Shown: positions 39,542 to 51,876, numbered from the stretch's first letter. The stretch is 64,000 nt of DNA from Burkholderia cenocepacia (GCF_014211915.1 NZ_CP060039.1:620001-684000), one strand, 5' to 3'. A program made the numbers and translations. The notes: generated by a model not told the origin, from the letters alone.

Positions 39542-42088
<2,547 letters not shown>

Positions 42089-42098
42089 GGAGCGGACG

Positions 42099-42506
42099 AT
42101 GAGCTTTCTGAAACGGATACTCGGCGGCCACGGCGGCGGCCACGGCGGCGGCCACGGCGGCGGCCATGGCAGCGGGCACGGCAATAGCGGAAACGGCGGC
42201 CACGGTGGCGGGCATCACGGCGGGTCGCGCCAGGGCGGGCACGGCGGCCACGATGCGCGCGGCCGCGATCGCCACGGCTGGGGCTGGCAGGCGCCGGCCG
42301 ACGCCAGTGGCGGGCAAGGCGGCCCGCGTGGCAACGTGCCGCTGAGCCAGCTCGCCTGCGCGGGCTGCGGCGCGCTCAATGGGACGGAGGCACGCTTCTG
42401 CGCGCAGTGCGGCGCGGCGCAACGCGGCAAGGCGTGCAGCCGCTGCCATGCGGCGCTGGCGGCCGACGCGCGGTTCTGTCCCGGCTGCGGGACGCAGGCT
42501 GCTTGA
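42099..42506 (+). CDS. Gly-His-rich protein with two zinc ribbons
   Basis: The 135-residue protein has an N-terminal stretch of about 45 residues made of Gly-Gly-His and Gly-Gly-Gly-His units (for example GGHGGGHGGGHGGGHG), then a linker, then two zinc-ribbon units: CAGCG...CAQCG and CSRCH...CPGCG. Eight cysteines and about 15 histidines make it a strong metal-binding candidate. It starts 10 bases after the metal ATPase gene and so is probably co-expressed, perhaps as a metal buffer or chaperone. Two zinc ribbons of this class also occur in unrelated proteins, so its metal is not predicted. Confidence 0.72.
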   Translation: MSFLKRILGGHGGGHGGGHGGGHGSGHGNSGNGGHGGGHHGGSRQGGHGGHDARGRDRHGWGWQAPADASGGQGGPRGNVPLSQLACAGCGALNGTEARFCAQCGAAQRGKACSRCHAALAADARFCPGCGTQAA

Positions 42507-42664
42507 GGATCTTCGCGAATTCGCGCCGGCTGCGCATACGCACGAGCCGGCGCGCTTCGTTCGAGGCCGGCGCACCGGCATGCCCGATGTCGTCCCGAGC
42601 ATGCCCGCACCCGCAATATCGCCGCGGGCCGTCCAGATACACGGCGCCACGGCACACCCGTCGC

Positions 42665-43546
42665 TCAGCGCAACGGCAGGTGAATTTCGGTGCGCAGGTC
42701 GGCCGGCGCCGTATCCATCGGCGTATTGAGGTATAGCTCGAACGGCGGCGCGTGGGCGGCTTCGCGGCCCGAGTGGCGCAGCCAGTCGCCGTACAGCCAC
42801 TGGTAGGCCGTCTTCAGGTCCGCATACGGCCCCGTATGCAGCAGCACCGCGTATTCGCCGGCTGCGATCGTCGCACGCTCGACCGGCGGCACGGGCGCGA
42901 CGTCCGGCGCGCCGTCGGCCGGCATGAAGCACGCTTTCGCGCGCAACTGCGCTTCGGGCGTCGTGTCCGGATCGTCGTAGAAAATCCCGATCATCTTCGC
43001 GCCCGGCCCGATCAGCCCGTGCTGTCCGACCCACGCGCCGATCCGCCCGAACGCGTCCCCCACCTTCATGTACGCACCGGTGTGCGTTACCGCGTAGCCG
43101 CGCAGTTCCGGCAGGCGCCGGATCTCGACCTCGTGCTTGAACATGTCTGCCTCTCCTCGCTGTAATGGATAAATCGGCCGGTGGATGCCGGTGCGCCGGT
43201 GCTGCGCGGGCAGCACGCCGTACGCGTCGCGAAACGCCCGCGCGAACGCGTGCGTCGACCCGTAGCCCGCGCGCCGCGCGATCTCGTCGAGCGGCCGCGC
43301 GGTGCAGACCAGATCCTCGGACGCCCGCACGATCCGCATCCGCCGCACGGTCAGCACGATCGACTCGCCGTACAGCGCGCGGTAGACGCGCTGCCAGTGA
43401 TACGGCGACAGACACGCGACTTCGGCGAGCCGGTTCAGGTCGAGCGGGCCGTCGAGATGTGCGCTGATGTACGCATGGACCCGCGCCACGCTTGCCGCGT
43501 AGCGCACCCACGCGGGCGGGTCGGTTTTCGTTTCGGCTGGAGTCAT
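42665..43546 (-). CDS. AraC-family regulator with a GyrI-like ligand-binding domain
   Basis: The 293-residue protein has an N-terminal AraC DNA-binding domain (ARVHAYISAHLDGPLDLNRLAEVACLSPYHWQRVYRALYGESIVLTVRRMR... ARRAGYGSTHAFARAFRDAYGVLP) and a C-terminal GyrI-like domain (VEIRRLPELRGYAVTHTGAYMKVGDAFGRIGAWV... FELYLNTP). This order is that of the Rob/SoxS-related small-molecule-sensing regulators. ATG 43546 is chosen because it starts just before the DNA-binding domain; the frame is open further upstream without similarity. Confidence 0.88.
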   Translation of the reverse strand: MTPAETKTDPPAWVRYAASVARVHAYISAHLDGPLDLNRLAEVACLSPYHWQRVYRALYGESIVLTVRRMRIVRASEDLVCTARPLDEIARRAGYGSTHAFARAFRDAYGVLPAQHRRTGIHRPIYPLQRGEADMFKHEVEIRRLPELRGYAVTHTGAYMKVGDAFGRIGAWVGQHGLIGPGAKMIGIFYDDPDTTPEAQLRAKACFMPADGAPDVAPVPPVERATIAAGEYAVLLHTGPYADLKTAYQWLYGDWLRHSGREAAHAPPFELYLNTPMDTAPADLRTEIHLPLR

Positions 43547-43821
43547 CGGCGTGTCCGGGCTGGAACCGACGCCACGGTAGCACGGGCCGAATGGACAAAT
43601 CTTGCGGAAATGCCGGACACCCAGCGATCGCCCCCTTTTTGATTCCAACGAAATGGGGTCTTGCCCCTCCGGGATCTATGACTAAAGTTAAAGACGGTGA
43701 AATCGGGTGAACGCGTCATTTTTCTCGGGTAAGTTGCCCGGACGGAGCAGCACGCTTTTCGAATTACGCAGGTCGTTCGTCGATGTTCAATCGCCACACC
43801 ACGTTTTCGGGAGAAGAAGAA

Positions 43822-45285
43822 ATGGATGCTTCCAGCTTCATCACGTCGCTGCAGGCCACACTAGGTGGATACCTGCCCAAGATAGCCGGCGCGATCGGCA
43901 TCCTGGTGATCGGCTGGCTGATCGCCGTCGCGGTGCGGGCCGGTGCGCTGCGCCTGCTCAACGCGCTGAAGGTCGATCAGCGGATCACCGACAGCACCGG
44001 CCAGGGCGCCTGCGTCGAACGCATCATCGCCGGCGGCCTGTTCTGGCTCGTGCTGCTCGTCACCGCGGTGGGCATCTTCAACGTGCTCAACCTGTACGCG
44101 GTGTCCAATCCGTTCTCGCTGCTCGTCACGCACATCGTCAACTACCTGCCGAACCTGATCGGCGGCGCGGCGCTGACGCTGATCGCGTGGCTGATCGCGT
44201 CGCTGCTGCGCAGCCTCGCGAACCGCGCGCTGAAGGCGAGCAAGGTCGACGCCACGTTGTCCGAAAGCGCCGGCATGCAGCCGATGAGCGGCTATCTCGG
44301 CGACGTGCTGTTCTGGCTCGTGATCCTGATGTTCCTGCCGGCGATCCTCGGCTCGTTCGCGCTGTCGGGCCTGCTGTCGCCGGTGCAGGGGATGGTCGAC
44401 AAGCTGCTCGCGATCGTGCCGAACCTCTTCGCGGCCGCGGTGATCGGCTTCGTCGGCTGGGTCGTCGCGCGCGTGCTGCGCGGCCTCGTGACGAACCTGC
44501 TGGTCGCCGCCGGCGCCGACCGCCTCACGCAAGGGATCGACAGCCCGACGCCGGTGCGCGTGTCGAGCCTGGTCGGCACCATCGTCTACGTGTTCGTGTT
44601 CGTGCCGACGCTGATCTCCGCGCTCGACGCGCTGAAGATCGACGCGATCTCGATCCCCGCGACCAACATGCTGAACCAGTTCCTCGGCGCGGTGCCGGAC
44701 ATCGTCGCGGCGATCGTGATCGTGCTGGTCACGTTCTACTTCGCGCGCTTCGTCGCGTCGCTCGCGCAGAAGCTGCTGGAAGCCGCCGGCGTCGACGGGC
44801 TGCCGGCCGTGCTCGGCGTCGAGCGCGTGTTCTCGGGCATCCTGCAGCCGTCGGTGCTGGTCGCGCGGTTGATCGTGTTCTTCGCGATGCTGTTCGCGTC
44901 GGTCGAAGCCGCGAACCGGCTCGGCTTCACGCAGGTGCGCGACGTCGTCACGCTGTTCATCGAATTCGGCGGCCACGTGCTGATGGGCGGCGTGATCCTC
45001 GTGATCGGCGTGTGGCTCGCGGGCCTCGCGCGCCGCGTGATCGAGCAGGCCGACCGCGAGCACAGCGTGCTGTTCGCGCGGATCGCCCAGTTCGCGATCC
45101 TCGGCCTCGTGTTCGCGATGGGGCTGCGCGCGATGGGCATCGCGAACGAAATCGTGCAGCTCGCGTTCGGCCTCGTGCTCGGCGCGATCGCGGTGGCCGT
45201 TGCGCTGTCGTTCGGCCTCGGCGGCCGGGAAGCGGCCGGCAAGCTGCTCGACCGCTGGTTCAACCAGCGCGGCGGCGGCCAGTAA
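43822..45285 (+). CDS. MscS-related membrane protein with repeated transmembrane helices
   Basis: The 487-residue inner-membrane protein has about ten membrane segments arranged in a repeated pattern of helix pairs, such as YLPKIAGAIGILVIGWLIAVAVRAGALRLL, YLPNLIGGAALTLIAWLIASLLRSLA, IVPNLFAAAVIGFVGWVVARVLRGLV and VPDIVAAIVIVLVTFYFARFV. The final segment FGLVLGAIAVAVALSFGLGGREAAGKL is the pore-lining-like element of small mechanosensitive channels. It lacks the large beta domain of true MscS, so it belongs to the TM-helix-repeat group (CmpX type) with a role in membrane stress that I infer. ATG 43822 follows GGAGAAGAAGA. Confidence 0.8.
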   Translation: MDASSFITSLQATLGGYLPKIAGAIGILVIGWLIAVAVRAGALRLLNALKVDQRITDSTGQGACVERIIAGGLFWLVLLVTAVGIFNVLNLYAVSNPFSLLVTHIVNYLPNLIGGAALTLIAWLIASLLRSLANRALKASKVDATLSESAGMQPMSGYLGDVLFWLVILMFLPAILGSFALSGLLSPVQGMVDKLLAIVPNLFAAAVIGFVGWVVARVLRGLVTNLLVAAGADRLTQGIDSPTPVRVSSLVGTIVYVFVFVPTLISALDALKIDAISIPATNMLNQFLGAVPDIVAAIVIVLVTFYFARFVASLAQKLLEAAGVDGLPAVLGVERVFSGILQPSVLVARLIVFFAMLFASVEAANRLGFTQVRDVVTLFIEFGGHVLMGGVILVIGVWLAGLARRVIEQADREHSVLFARIAQFAILGLVFAMGLRAMGIANEIVQLAFGLVLGAIAVAVALSFGLGGREAAGKLLDRWFNQRGGGQ

Positions 45286-45504
45286 GGCCCGTCGGCACGG
45301 CAGATCCGGCTCGCACCGCGCGGGCCGGATAGGCGTGGCAACGGGCGCGGCGGGCGTTGCCGCGAGCGGTACCGCAAGCGTTTCCGCAAGCGAAATGTCA
45401 GCCGCGATCTTTGCCGAATTTCGATAACACGTCGTTTAATGACTCTCTAGCATCGATTCTCAGTCGCGCGGGCCCGCAGGCCCGGCGCCTTTGAGGAGAG
45501 TCCG

Positions 45505-46917
45505 ATGAAAGCAGAGTCGAATGGCCGGCCCGCCGCCGGCGCCAAGTCCTCCGGCCAGCCCGCGCTGCAGCAGACGCTCGGGACCTGGCAACTGTGGGGC
45601 ATCGCGGTCGGCCTCGTGATTTCCGGCGAATACTTCGGCTGGAGCTACGGCTGGGCGAGCGCGGGCACGCTGGGTTTCGTGATCACCGCGCTGTTCGTCG
45701 CGGCGATGTACACCACCTTCATCTTCAGTTTCACCGAACTGACGACGTCGATCCCGCACGCGGGCGGCCCGTTCGCGTATGCGCGCCGCGCATTCGGCCC
45801 GACCGGCGGCTATCTGGCCGGCGCGGCGACGCTGGTCGAGTTCGTGTTCGCGCCGCCCGCGATCGCGCTCGCGATCGGCGCGTACCTGCACGTGCAGTTT
45901 CCGGGGCTCGAACCGAAACACGCGGCGATGGGCGCGTATCTCGTGTTCATGGCGCTGAACATCGTCGGCGTGCAGATCGCGGCGACCTTCGAGCTCGTCG
46001 TCACGCTGCTCGCGATCTTCGAGCTGCTGGTGTTCATGGGCGTCGTGTCGCCGGGTTTCGCGTGGAGCAATTTCGCGAAGGGCGGCTGGTCGGGCGCCGA
46101 TCACTTCAGCGTGGGCGCATTCCACGGGATGTTCGCGGCGATTCCGTTCGCGATCTGGTTCTTCCTCGCGATCGAAGGCGTCGCGATGGCCGCCGAGGAA
46201 GCGAAGAACCCGAAGCGCTCGATTCCGATCGCGTACGTGGCCGGCATCCTGACCCTCGTGGCGCTCGCGATCGGCGTGATGGTGTTCGCCGGCGGCGCGG
46301 GCGACTGGACCAAGCTCGCGAATATCAACGACCCGCTGCCGCAGGCGATGAAGTACATCGTCGGCGCGAACAGCGGCTGGATGCACATGCTCGTGTGGCT
46401 CGGGCTGTTCGGGCTCGTCGCGTCGTTCCACGGGATCATCCTCGGCTATTCGCGCCAGATCTTCGCGCTGGCCCGCGAAGGCTACCTGCCGGAGTGGCTC
46501 GGGAAGGTGCATCCGCGCTTCAAGACGCCGCATCGCGCGATCCTCGCGGGCGGCGTGGTCGGGATTGCCGCGATCTACAGCGACGAGCTGATCCAGTTCG
46601 GCGGCCAGACGCTCACCGCGAATATCGTGACGATGTCGGTGTTCGGCGCGATCGTGATGTATATCGTGAGCATGGCGGCGCTGTTCAAGCTGCGCCGCTC
46701 GCAGCCGAACCTGGAGCGGCCGTTCCGCGCGCCGCTGTACCCGATCTTCCCGGCATTCGCGATCCTGGCGGCGCTCGTCTGCCTCGGTACGATGGTGTAT
46801 TTCAACGGGCTGGTCGCGCTGGTGTTCGTCGGCTTCCTCGCGGTCGGTTACGCGTACTTCCTCGCGACCCGTTCGCAGCGCGCGAGCGCGCCCGGCGACG
46901 CGCTGCTGGAGGAGTGA
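45505..46917 (+). CDS. eat: Ethanolamine permease
   Basis: The 470-residue protein is a 12-segment amino acid-polyamine-organocation transporter of the ethanolamine permease type: GTWQLWGIAVGLVISGEYFGWSYGWASAGTLGF, TTSIPHAGGPFAYARRAFGPTGGYLAGAATLVEFVFAPPAIA and FFLAIEGVAMAAEEAKNPKRSIPIAY. GAGGAGA precedes the ATG. It is followed by eutBC, so it probably brings ethanolamine into the cell; the 100-base gap holds a GC hairpin. An alternative substrate such as another amine cannot be excluded, but the context is strong. Confidence 0.92.
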   Translation: MKAESNGRPAAGAKSSGQPALQQTLGTWQLWGIAVGLVISGEYFGWSYGWASAGTLGFVITALFVAAMYTTFIFSFTELTTSIPHAGGPFAYARRAFGPTGGYLAGAATLVEFVFAPPAIALAIGAYLHVQFPGLEPKHAAMGAYLVFMALNIVGVQIAATFELVVTLLAIFELLVFMGVVSPGFAWSNFAKGGWSGADHFSVGAFHGMFAAIPFAIWFFLAIEGVAMAAEEAKNPKRSIPIAYVAGILTLVALAIGVMVFAGGAGDWTKLANINDPLPQAMKYIVGANSGWMHMLVWLGLFGLVASFHGIILGYSRQIFALAREGYLPEWLGKVHPRFKTPHRAILAGGVVGIAAIYSDELIQFGGQTLTANIVTMSVFGAIVMYIVSMAALFKLRRSQPNLERPFRAPLYPIFPAFAILAALVCLGTMVYFNGLVALVFVGFLAVGYAYFLATRSQRASAPGDALLEE

Positions 46918-46962
46918 GCGCCGTGACGACGGTGAACGTGAAAGGCCGTTCCTGACGGCATC

Positions 46963-46990
46963 CGGCGCGCCCCGTCGAACGGGCGCGCCG
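46963..46990 (+). promoter_or_regulatory. GC hairpin between eat and eutB
   Basis: CGGCGCGCCC (46963-46972) and GGGCGCGCCG (46981-46990) form a perfect 10-base stem with an eight-base loop, followed by TCGGCTTTTGG. It is a weak terminator or attenuator that could lower eutBC relative to eat. Confidence 0.5.
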
Positions 46991-47017
46991 TCGGCTTTTG
47001 GCAAGGAGATTCGAACG

Positions 47018-48415
47018 ATGTCCTATACGGAGACGATCGGTCCGCGCACGTACCGCTTCGCGGACCTGAAGACGCTGCTCGCCAAGGCGAGCCCGCTGCG
47101 TTCCGGCGACCAGCTCGCCGGCGTCGCGGCGGCGAGCGAGGAGGAGCGCGTCGCCGCGAAGATCGCGCTCGCGGGCGTGCCGCTGAAGGCGTTCCTGAAC
47201 GAAGCGGTGATCCCGTATGAAGACGACGAGGTCACGCGCCTCATCATCGACGATCACGATGCGCAGGCGTTCGCGGAAATCTCGCACCTCACCGTCGGCG
47301 ATTTCCGCAACTGGCTGCTGTCGCCCGCGGCCGACGGCGCGGCGCTCGAACGGATCGCGCCCGGCCTCACGCCCGAGATGGTCGCGGCCGTGTCGAAGCT
47401 GATGCGCAACCAGGACCTGATCGCGGCCGCGAGGAAGCGCCGCGTGGTCACGCGCTTTCGCAACACGGTCGGGCTGGCCGGCCGGATGTCGGTGCGGCTG
47501 CAGCCGAACCACCCGACCGACGACGTGAAGGGCATCGCCGCGTCGATGCTGGACGGGCTGATGTACGGCTGCGGCGACGCGATGATCGGCATCAATCCGG
47601 CCACCGACAGCCTCGCGGCGATCGTGAAGCTGCTCGCGATGATCGACGGCTTTCGCGAACGCTACGGCGTGCCGACCCAGTCGTGCGTGCTCACGCACGT
47701 GACCAACACGATCGCGGCGATCGAGAAGGGCGCGCCGGTCGACCTCGTGTTCCAGTCGATCGCGGGCACCGAGAAGGCCAATGCCAGCTTCGGGATCTCG
47801 CTCGCGCTGCTCGCCGAAGCGCGCGAGGCCGCGCTGGCGCTGAAGCGCGGCACGGTCGGCAACAACCTGATGTATTTCGAGACGGGGCAGGGCAGCGCGC
47901 TGTCGGCGAATGCGCATTTCGGCGTCGACCAGCAGACCTGCGAAGTGCGCGCGTATGCGGTCGCGCGCAAGTTCGAACCGTTCCTCGTGAATACGGTGGT
48001 GGGCTTCATCGGGCCCGAATACCTGTACGACGGCAAGCAGATCATCCGCGCGGGGCTGGAGGATCACTTCTGCGGCAAGCTGCTCGGCGTGCCGATGGGC
48101 TGCGACATCTGTTACACGAACCACGCGGAAGCCGACCAGGACGACATGGACACGCTGCTGACGCTGCTGGGGGCGGCCGGCATCAACTTCATCATGGGAA
48201 TTCCGGGCGCGGACGACGTGATGCTGAACTACCAGAGCACGTCGTTCCACGACCAGCTCTACGTGCGCGAGGTGCTCGGCCTGCGCCGCGCGCCCGAGTT
48301 CGAGGAATGGCTGGAGACGATGGAGATCGCCGACGCGCACGGCGCGCTGCGCGCGGCGACGGCACGCGTGCCGCTGCTCGCGGGCGCGAACGACTGGATG
48401 GGGATTTCCGCATGA
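47018..48415 (+). CDS. eutB: Ethanolamine ammonia-lyase heavy chain
   Basis: EutB with EutC and adenosylcobalamin splits ethanolamine into acetaldehyde and ammonia. The 465-residue protein matches the family throughout: RTYRFADLKTLLAKASPLRSGDQLAGVAA, RMSVRLQPNHPTDDVKGIAASMLDGLMYGCGDAMIGINPATDS, and TVVGFIGPEYLYDGKQIIRAGLEDHFCGKLLGVPMGCDICYTNHAEADQDD. AAGGAG precedes ATG 47018. The stop overlaps the eutC start as ATGA. Confidence 0.97.
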   Translation: MSYTETIGPRTYRFADLKTLLAKASPLRSGDQLAGVAAASEEERVAAKIALAGVPLKAFLNEAVIPYEDDEVTRLIIDDHDAQAFAEISHLTVGDFRNWLLSPAADGAALERIAPGLTPEMVAAVSKLMRNQDLIAAARKRRVVTRFRNTVGLAGRMSVRLQPNHPTDDVKGIAASMLDGLMYGCGDAMIGINPATDSLAAIVKLLAMIDGFRERYGVPTQSCVLTHVTNTIAAIEKGAPVDLVFQSIAGTEKANASFGISLALLAEAREAALALKRGTVGNNLMYFETGQGSALSANAHFGVDQQTCEVRAYAVARKFEPFLVNTVVGFIGPEYLYDGKQIIRAGLEDHFCGKLLGVPMGCDICYTNHAEADQDDMDTLLTLLGAAGINFIMGIPGADDVMLNYQSTSFHDQLYVREVLGLRRAPEFEEWLETMEIADAHGALRAATARVPLLAGANDWMGISA

Positions 48416-49209
48416 GCGACGCCGTCGAAAAGAACCCTTGGGCGCAGCTGAAGTCGTTCACGAACGCGCGGATCGCGCTCGGCCGCGCGGGCAACAGCCT
48501 GCCGACCGCGCCGCTCCTGGCCTTCAACCTGTCGCATGCGCAGGCGCGCGACGCGGTGCACCAGCCGCTCGACGCGGACGCGTTGCGGCGCGAGATCGAG
48601 GCGGCCGGCCTGCTGCCGACGCTGCGCGTGCAGAGCGCCGCGCCCGACCGCGACCACTACCTGCGCCGGCCCGATCTCGGCCGCAAGCTGTCGGACGACA
48701 GCCGCGGGCTGCTGGCCGGCTACGGGGCGGCGCTCGACGACGCCCCCGATGTCGTGTTCGTGGTCGGCGACGGGCTGTCGGCGTTCGCGGCCGCGAAGCA
48801 GGCGCTGCCGCTGTTGCAGGCCGTGCGGCCGCGGCTCGACGCGGACGGCTGGCGGATCGGCCCGGTGGTGGTCGCGACGCAGGCGCGCGTCGCGCTCGGC
48901 GACGAGATCGGCGAGCTGCTGCGCGCGAAGGTGGTCGCGATGCTGATCGGCGAACGGCCCGGCCTCAGTTCGCCGGACAGCCTCGGCGTGTACCTGACGT
49001 GGGCGCCGAAGGTCGGCTGTCACGACGCGCTGCGCAACTGCATCTCGAACGTGCGGCCCGAAGGGCTGCCGCACGCGGCCGCCGCGCACAAGCTGCATTA
49101 CCTGATGACGCACGCGCGCCGGCTCCAGTTGACGGGCGTCGGGCTGAAGGACGACAGCGACGCGCTGCTGCCGGCGGCGGAAGCGGAGCGGATCGGCGCG
49201 GCTACCTGA
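48412..49209 (+). CDS. eutC: Ethanolamine ammonia-lyase light chain
   Basis: EutC completes the adenosylcobalamin-binding enzyme. The 265-residue protein contains TNARIALGRAGNSLPTAPLLAFNLSHAQARDAVH, FVVGDGLSAFAAAKQ, IGERPGLSSPDSLGVYLTWAPKVGCHDALRNCISNVRPEGL, and ARRLQLTGVGLKDDS, all conserved in the family. ATG 48412 overlaps the eutB stop. The frame is open far upstream through eutB in a different frame, which is a shadow. The gene's 3' end overlaps the convergent LysR gene by eight bases. Confidence 0.96.
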   Translation: MSDAVEKNPWAQLKSFTNARIALGRAGNSLPTAPLLAFNLSHAQARDAVHQPLDADALRREIEAAGLLPTLRVQSAAPDRDHYLRRPDLGRKLSDDSRGLLAGYGAALDDAPDVVFVVGDGLSAFAAAKQALPLLQAVRPRLDADGWRIGPVVVATQARVALGDEIGELLRAKVVAMLIGERPGLSSPDSLGVYLTWAPKVGCHDALRNCISNVRPEGLPHAAAAHKLHYLMTHARRLQLTGVGLKDDSDALLPAAEAERIGAAT

Positions 49210-50086
49210 ACAGCCGCTCGCACAGGAAATCGACGAACACGCGCAGCTTCGGCGACAACTGCCGGCTCGACGGCCATACGATCGAGAACTGCCCCGGTGC
49301 GATCCGGTAGTCGTCGAGCACGGTGACGAGCGCGCCGTGTTCGAGCGCGTCGCGCGCGAGGAAGTCGGGCATGTAGCCGATGCCGAGCCCCGCGAGCACG
49401 GCGCCGCGCAGCGCTTCCATGTTGTTGCAGGTCATCGCGGTGCGCAACGTGAGCGGCTTGCCGTCGTCGGCCGCGAGCGCCCAGTCCTGCAGCTTGCCGG
49501 TGGTCGGGAAGCAGTAGCGCACGCAGTCGTGCGCTTCGAGCTCGCGCGGCGTGCGTGGCGTGCCGGCCTGCGCGAGATACGCGGGCGTCGCGCACAGCAC
49601 GAACGCGAACGGGCCGAGCCGCCGCGACATCAGGCTCGAATCGGACAGCGGGCCGCTGCGGATCACCGCGTCGAAGCCGCCTTCGACCACGTCGACCATC
49701 CGGTCGTTGAAATCGAGATCGAGCTCGACGTCCGGATAGCGCTGCCGGAATTCGGGCAGTACCGGCAGCAGGAAGCGGTAGCCGATCACCGGCAGGCTCA
49801 CGCGCAGCTTGCCGCGCGGGCGCTGCGCGGACGCCGTCACGGTCGCCTCCGCGTCGCGGAAATCCTCGAGAATGCGCTGGCAGCGCTCGTAGAAATGCCG
49901 CCCCTCGTCGGTGAGCGTCACGCGCCGCGTCGTGCGGTTGAACAGCCGCACGCCGAGCGACTGTTCCAGTTTCGCGATCGTCTTGCCGACCGCCGACGCC
50001 GAGATGCCGAGCGCGCGGCCGGCCGCGACGAAGCTCAGCGCTTCGGCGGTGCGGACGAACGCGACGATGCCGGTGAGGTTTTCCAT
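49202..50086 (-). CDS. LysR-family transcriptional regulator
   Basis: The 294-residue protein has the LysR helix-turn-helix at the N-terminus (LTGIVAFVRTAEALSFVAAGRALGISASAVGKTIAKLEQSLGVRLFNRTTRRVTLTDEG) and the periplasmic-binding-like effector domain behind it (GKLRVSLPVIGYRFLLPVLPEFRQRYPDVELDLDFNDRMVDV). It is convergent with eutC, overlapping by eight bases, and divergent from an MFS exporter, which is its most likely target. Confidence 0.93.
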   Translation of the reverse strand: MENLTGIVAFVRTAEALSFVAAGRALGISASAVGKTIAKLEQSLGVRLFNRTTRRVTLTDEGRHFYERCQRILEDFRDAEATVTASAQRPRGKLRVSLPVIGYRFLLPVLPEFRQRYPDVELDLDFNDRMVDVVEGGFDAVIRSGPLSDSSLMSRRLGPFAFVLCATPAYLAQAGTPRTPRELEAHDCVRYCFPTTGKLQDWALAADDGKPLTLRTAMTCNNMEALRGAVLAGLGIGYMPDFLARDALEHGALVTVLDDYRIAPGQFSIVWPSSRQLSPKLRVFVDFLCERLFR

Positions 50087-50250
50087 CTTTCCATCGAATC
50101 GAAGGACGTGCGGCGACGCACGCTGGCAGGTGTATTGCGGAATTTTAGTCCGTTATATGCGGAGCTTCGCGTGGTTTTTCGCGGATTGAATCGGATTTAT
50201 CTTCTGTCGCTCTGATGGCGCATCCGCGCCGGCTTTTTCGAGGAGCGATG

Positions 50251-51876
50251 ATGGATCACCCTGTTTCAGCCGCCCCGGCCCACGTGGCCCACGCGGCGCG
50301 CCGGCGCGCATGGGTGCTGGCCGCCGTCTGCATGGCCGCCGTCGCGCTGCCGCTGTCGTTTTCGGGCGGCGCGGTCGCGACGCCGGCGATCGGCCGCGAC
50401 CTGCACGGCAGCCCGGTCGCGATGAACTGGATCACCAACGCGTTCATGCTCGCGTTCGGCAGCTTCCTGATGGCGTCGGGCGCGCTGGCCGACCAGTTCG
50501 GCCGCAAGCGCCTGTTCGCGATCGGCGTCGGCGGCTTCACGCTGATGTCGATCGCACTCGCGTTCGCGCCGTCGATGCTTGCCGTTGACTTGCTGCGCGC
50601 CGCGCAAGGGCTCGCGGCGGCCGCGGCGCTGGCCGGCGGCACGGCCGCGCTCGCGCAGGAATTCGACGGCGCGGCGCGCACGCGTGCATTCAGCCTGCTC
50701 GGCACGACGTTCGGCATCGGGCTCGCGTTCGGGCCGGTGATCGCCGGCGGCCTGATCGGGCATTACGGCTGGCGCGCGATCTTCGTGACGAGCGCGGTGG
50801 CCGGCGTGCTGTCGCTCGCGTTCGGGCTGCCGCGCATGCACGAGTCGCGCGATCCGCACGCGACCGGGCTCGACTGGCCCGGCACGGCGGCGTTCACGGC
50901 CGCGCTGACGCTGTTCACGTTCGGCGTGATCGAGGCGCCCGCGCGCGGCTGGTCGAGCCCGCTCGTGATCGCGCTGCTGGCCGGCGCGGCGCTCGGCGCG
51001 TGCGCATTCGTGACGATCGAGACGCGCGTCGCGCGGCCGATGCTCGACCTGTCGCTGTTCCGCATCGCGCGCTTCGTCGGCGTGCAGGTGCTGCCGGTGT
51101 CGACCTGTTGCTGCTACATCGTGCTGCTCGTCGTGCTGCCGCTGCGCTTCATCGGCATCGACGGCTTCAGCGAGATCGACGCCGGCTGGCTGATGCTCGC
51201 GATCTCCGCGCCGATGCTGGTCGTGCCGCTCGTCGCGGCGACGCTCACGCGCTGGCTGTCGGCCGGCGTGATTTCCGGGCTCGGGCTGCTGGTCGCGGCG
51301 GCCGGGCTCGTGTGGCTCGGCATCGCGCTGCGCGGCGGCGCGGGGCCGGCGGCGATCGCGCCGATGCTCGCGATCGGCGTCGGCGCCGGCATGCCGTGGG
51401 GGCTGATGGACGGGCTGTCGGTGAGCGTGGTGCCGAAGGAGCGCGCGGGGATGGCGACGGGCATTTTCAGTACGACGCGCGTGGCCGGCGAGGGGATTGC
51501 GCTGGCGATCGTCGGCGCGGTGCTGGCCGCGCTCGCGCAAGCGGGGCTCGCGCACGCGGCCGGTGCCGCGGCCACGCCCGATGCAACGCTGCGTGCGGCC
51601 GCGCGGCTCGCGACCGGCGATCTCACAGGTGCGGCTGCCGCGTTGCCGGGCGTCGGTCGTGCGGCATTGCTGGCGAGCTACACGCATGCGTTCGACCGGC
51701 TGCTGATCGGGCTGGCCATCGTCACGGTGCTGTGCGCGGTGGTGGTGTTCGGGTTTCTCGGCGGGCGGCCGGCGGCCGACGAAACGGGCGACGCGGCGGA
51801 TGGCCACGCGCAGGCCGATGCGTCGGCGGCGCGCAGTCGAGGTGAGCCGGCGTGTGTGGAGACGCAAGGGCGTTGA
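50251..51876 (+). CDS. MFS drug/solute exporter, DHA2 (EmrB/QacA) family
   Basis: The 541-residue protein has about 14 membrane segments and the DHA2 signature region: PLSFSGGAVATPAIGRDLHGSPVAMNWITNAFMLAFGSFLMASGALADQFGRKRLFAIGVGGFTLMSIALAFAPSMLAVDLLRAAQGLAAAAALAGGTAALAQEF. Motif A (GALADQFGRKRLF) and motif C-like glycine patterns are present. Two ATG codons adjoin at 50248 and 50251; AGGAG at 50241-50245 fits the second better. It is divergent from the LysR gene. Substrate not predictable. Confidence 0.9.
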   Translation: MDHPVSAAPAHVAHAARRRAWVLAAVCMAAVALPLSFSGGAVATPAIGRDLHGSPVAMNWITNAFMLAFGSFLMASGALADQFGRKRLFAIGVGGFTLMSIALAFAPSMLAVDLLRAAQGLAAAAALAGGTAALAQEFDGAARTRAFSLLGTTFGIGLAFGPVIAGGLIGHYGWRAIFVTSAVAGVLSLAFGLPRMHESRDPHATGLDWPGTAAFTAALTLFTFGVIEAPARGWSSPLVIALLAGAALGACAFVTIETRVARPMLDLSLFRIARFVGVQVLPVSTCCCYIVLLVVLPLRFIGIDGFSEIDAGWLMLAISAPMLVVPLVAATLTRWLSAGVISGLGLLVAAAGLVWLGIALRGGAGPAAIAPMLAIGVGAGMPWGLMDGLSVSVVPKERAGMATGIFSTTRVAGEGIALAIVGAVLAALAQAGLAHAAGAAATPDATLRAAARLATGDLTGAAAALPGVGRAALLASYTHAFDRLLIGLAIVTVLCAVVVFGFLGGRPAADETGDAADGHAQADASAARSRGEPACVETQGR

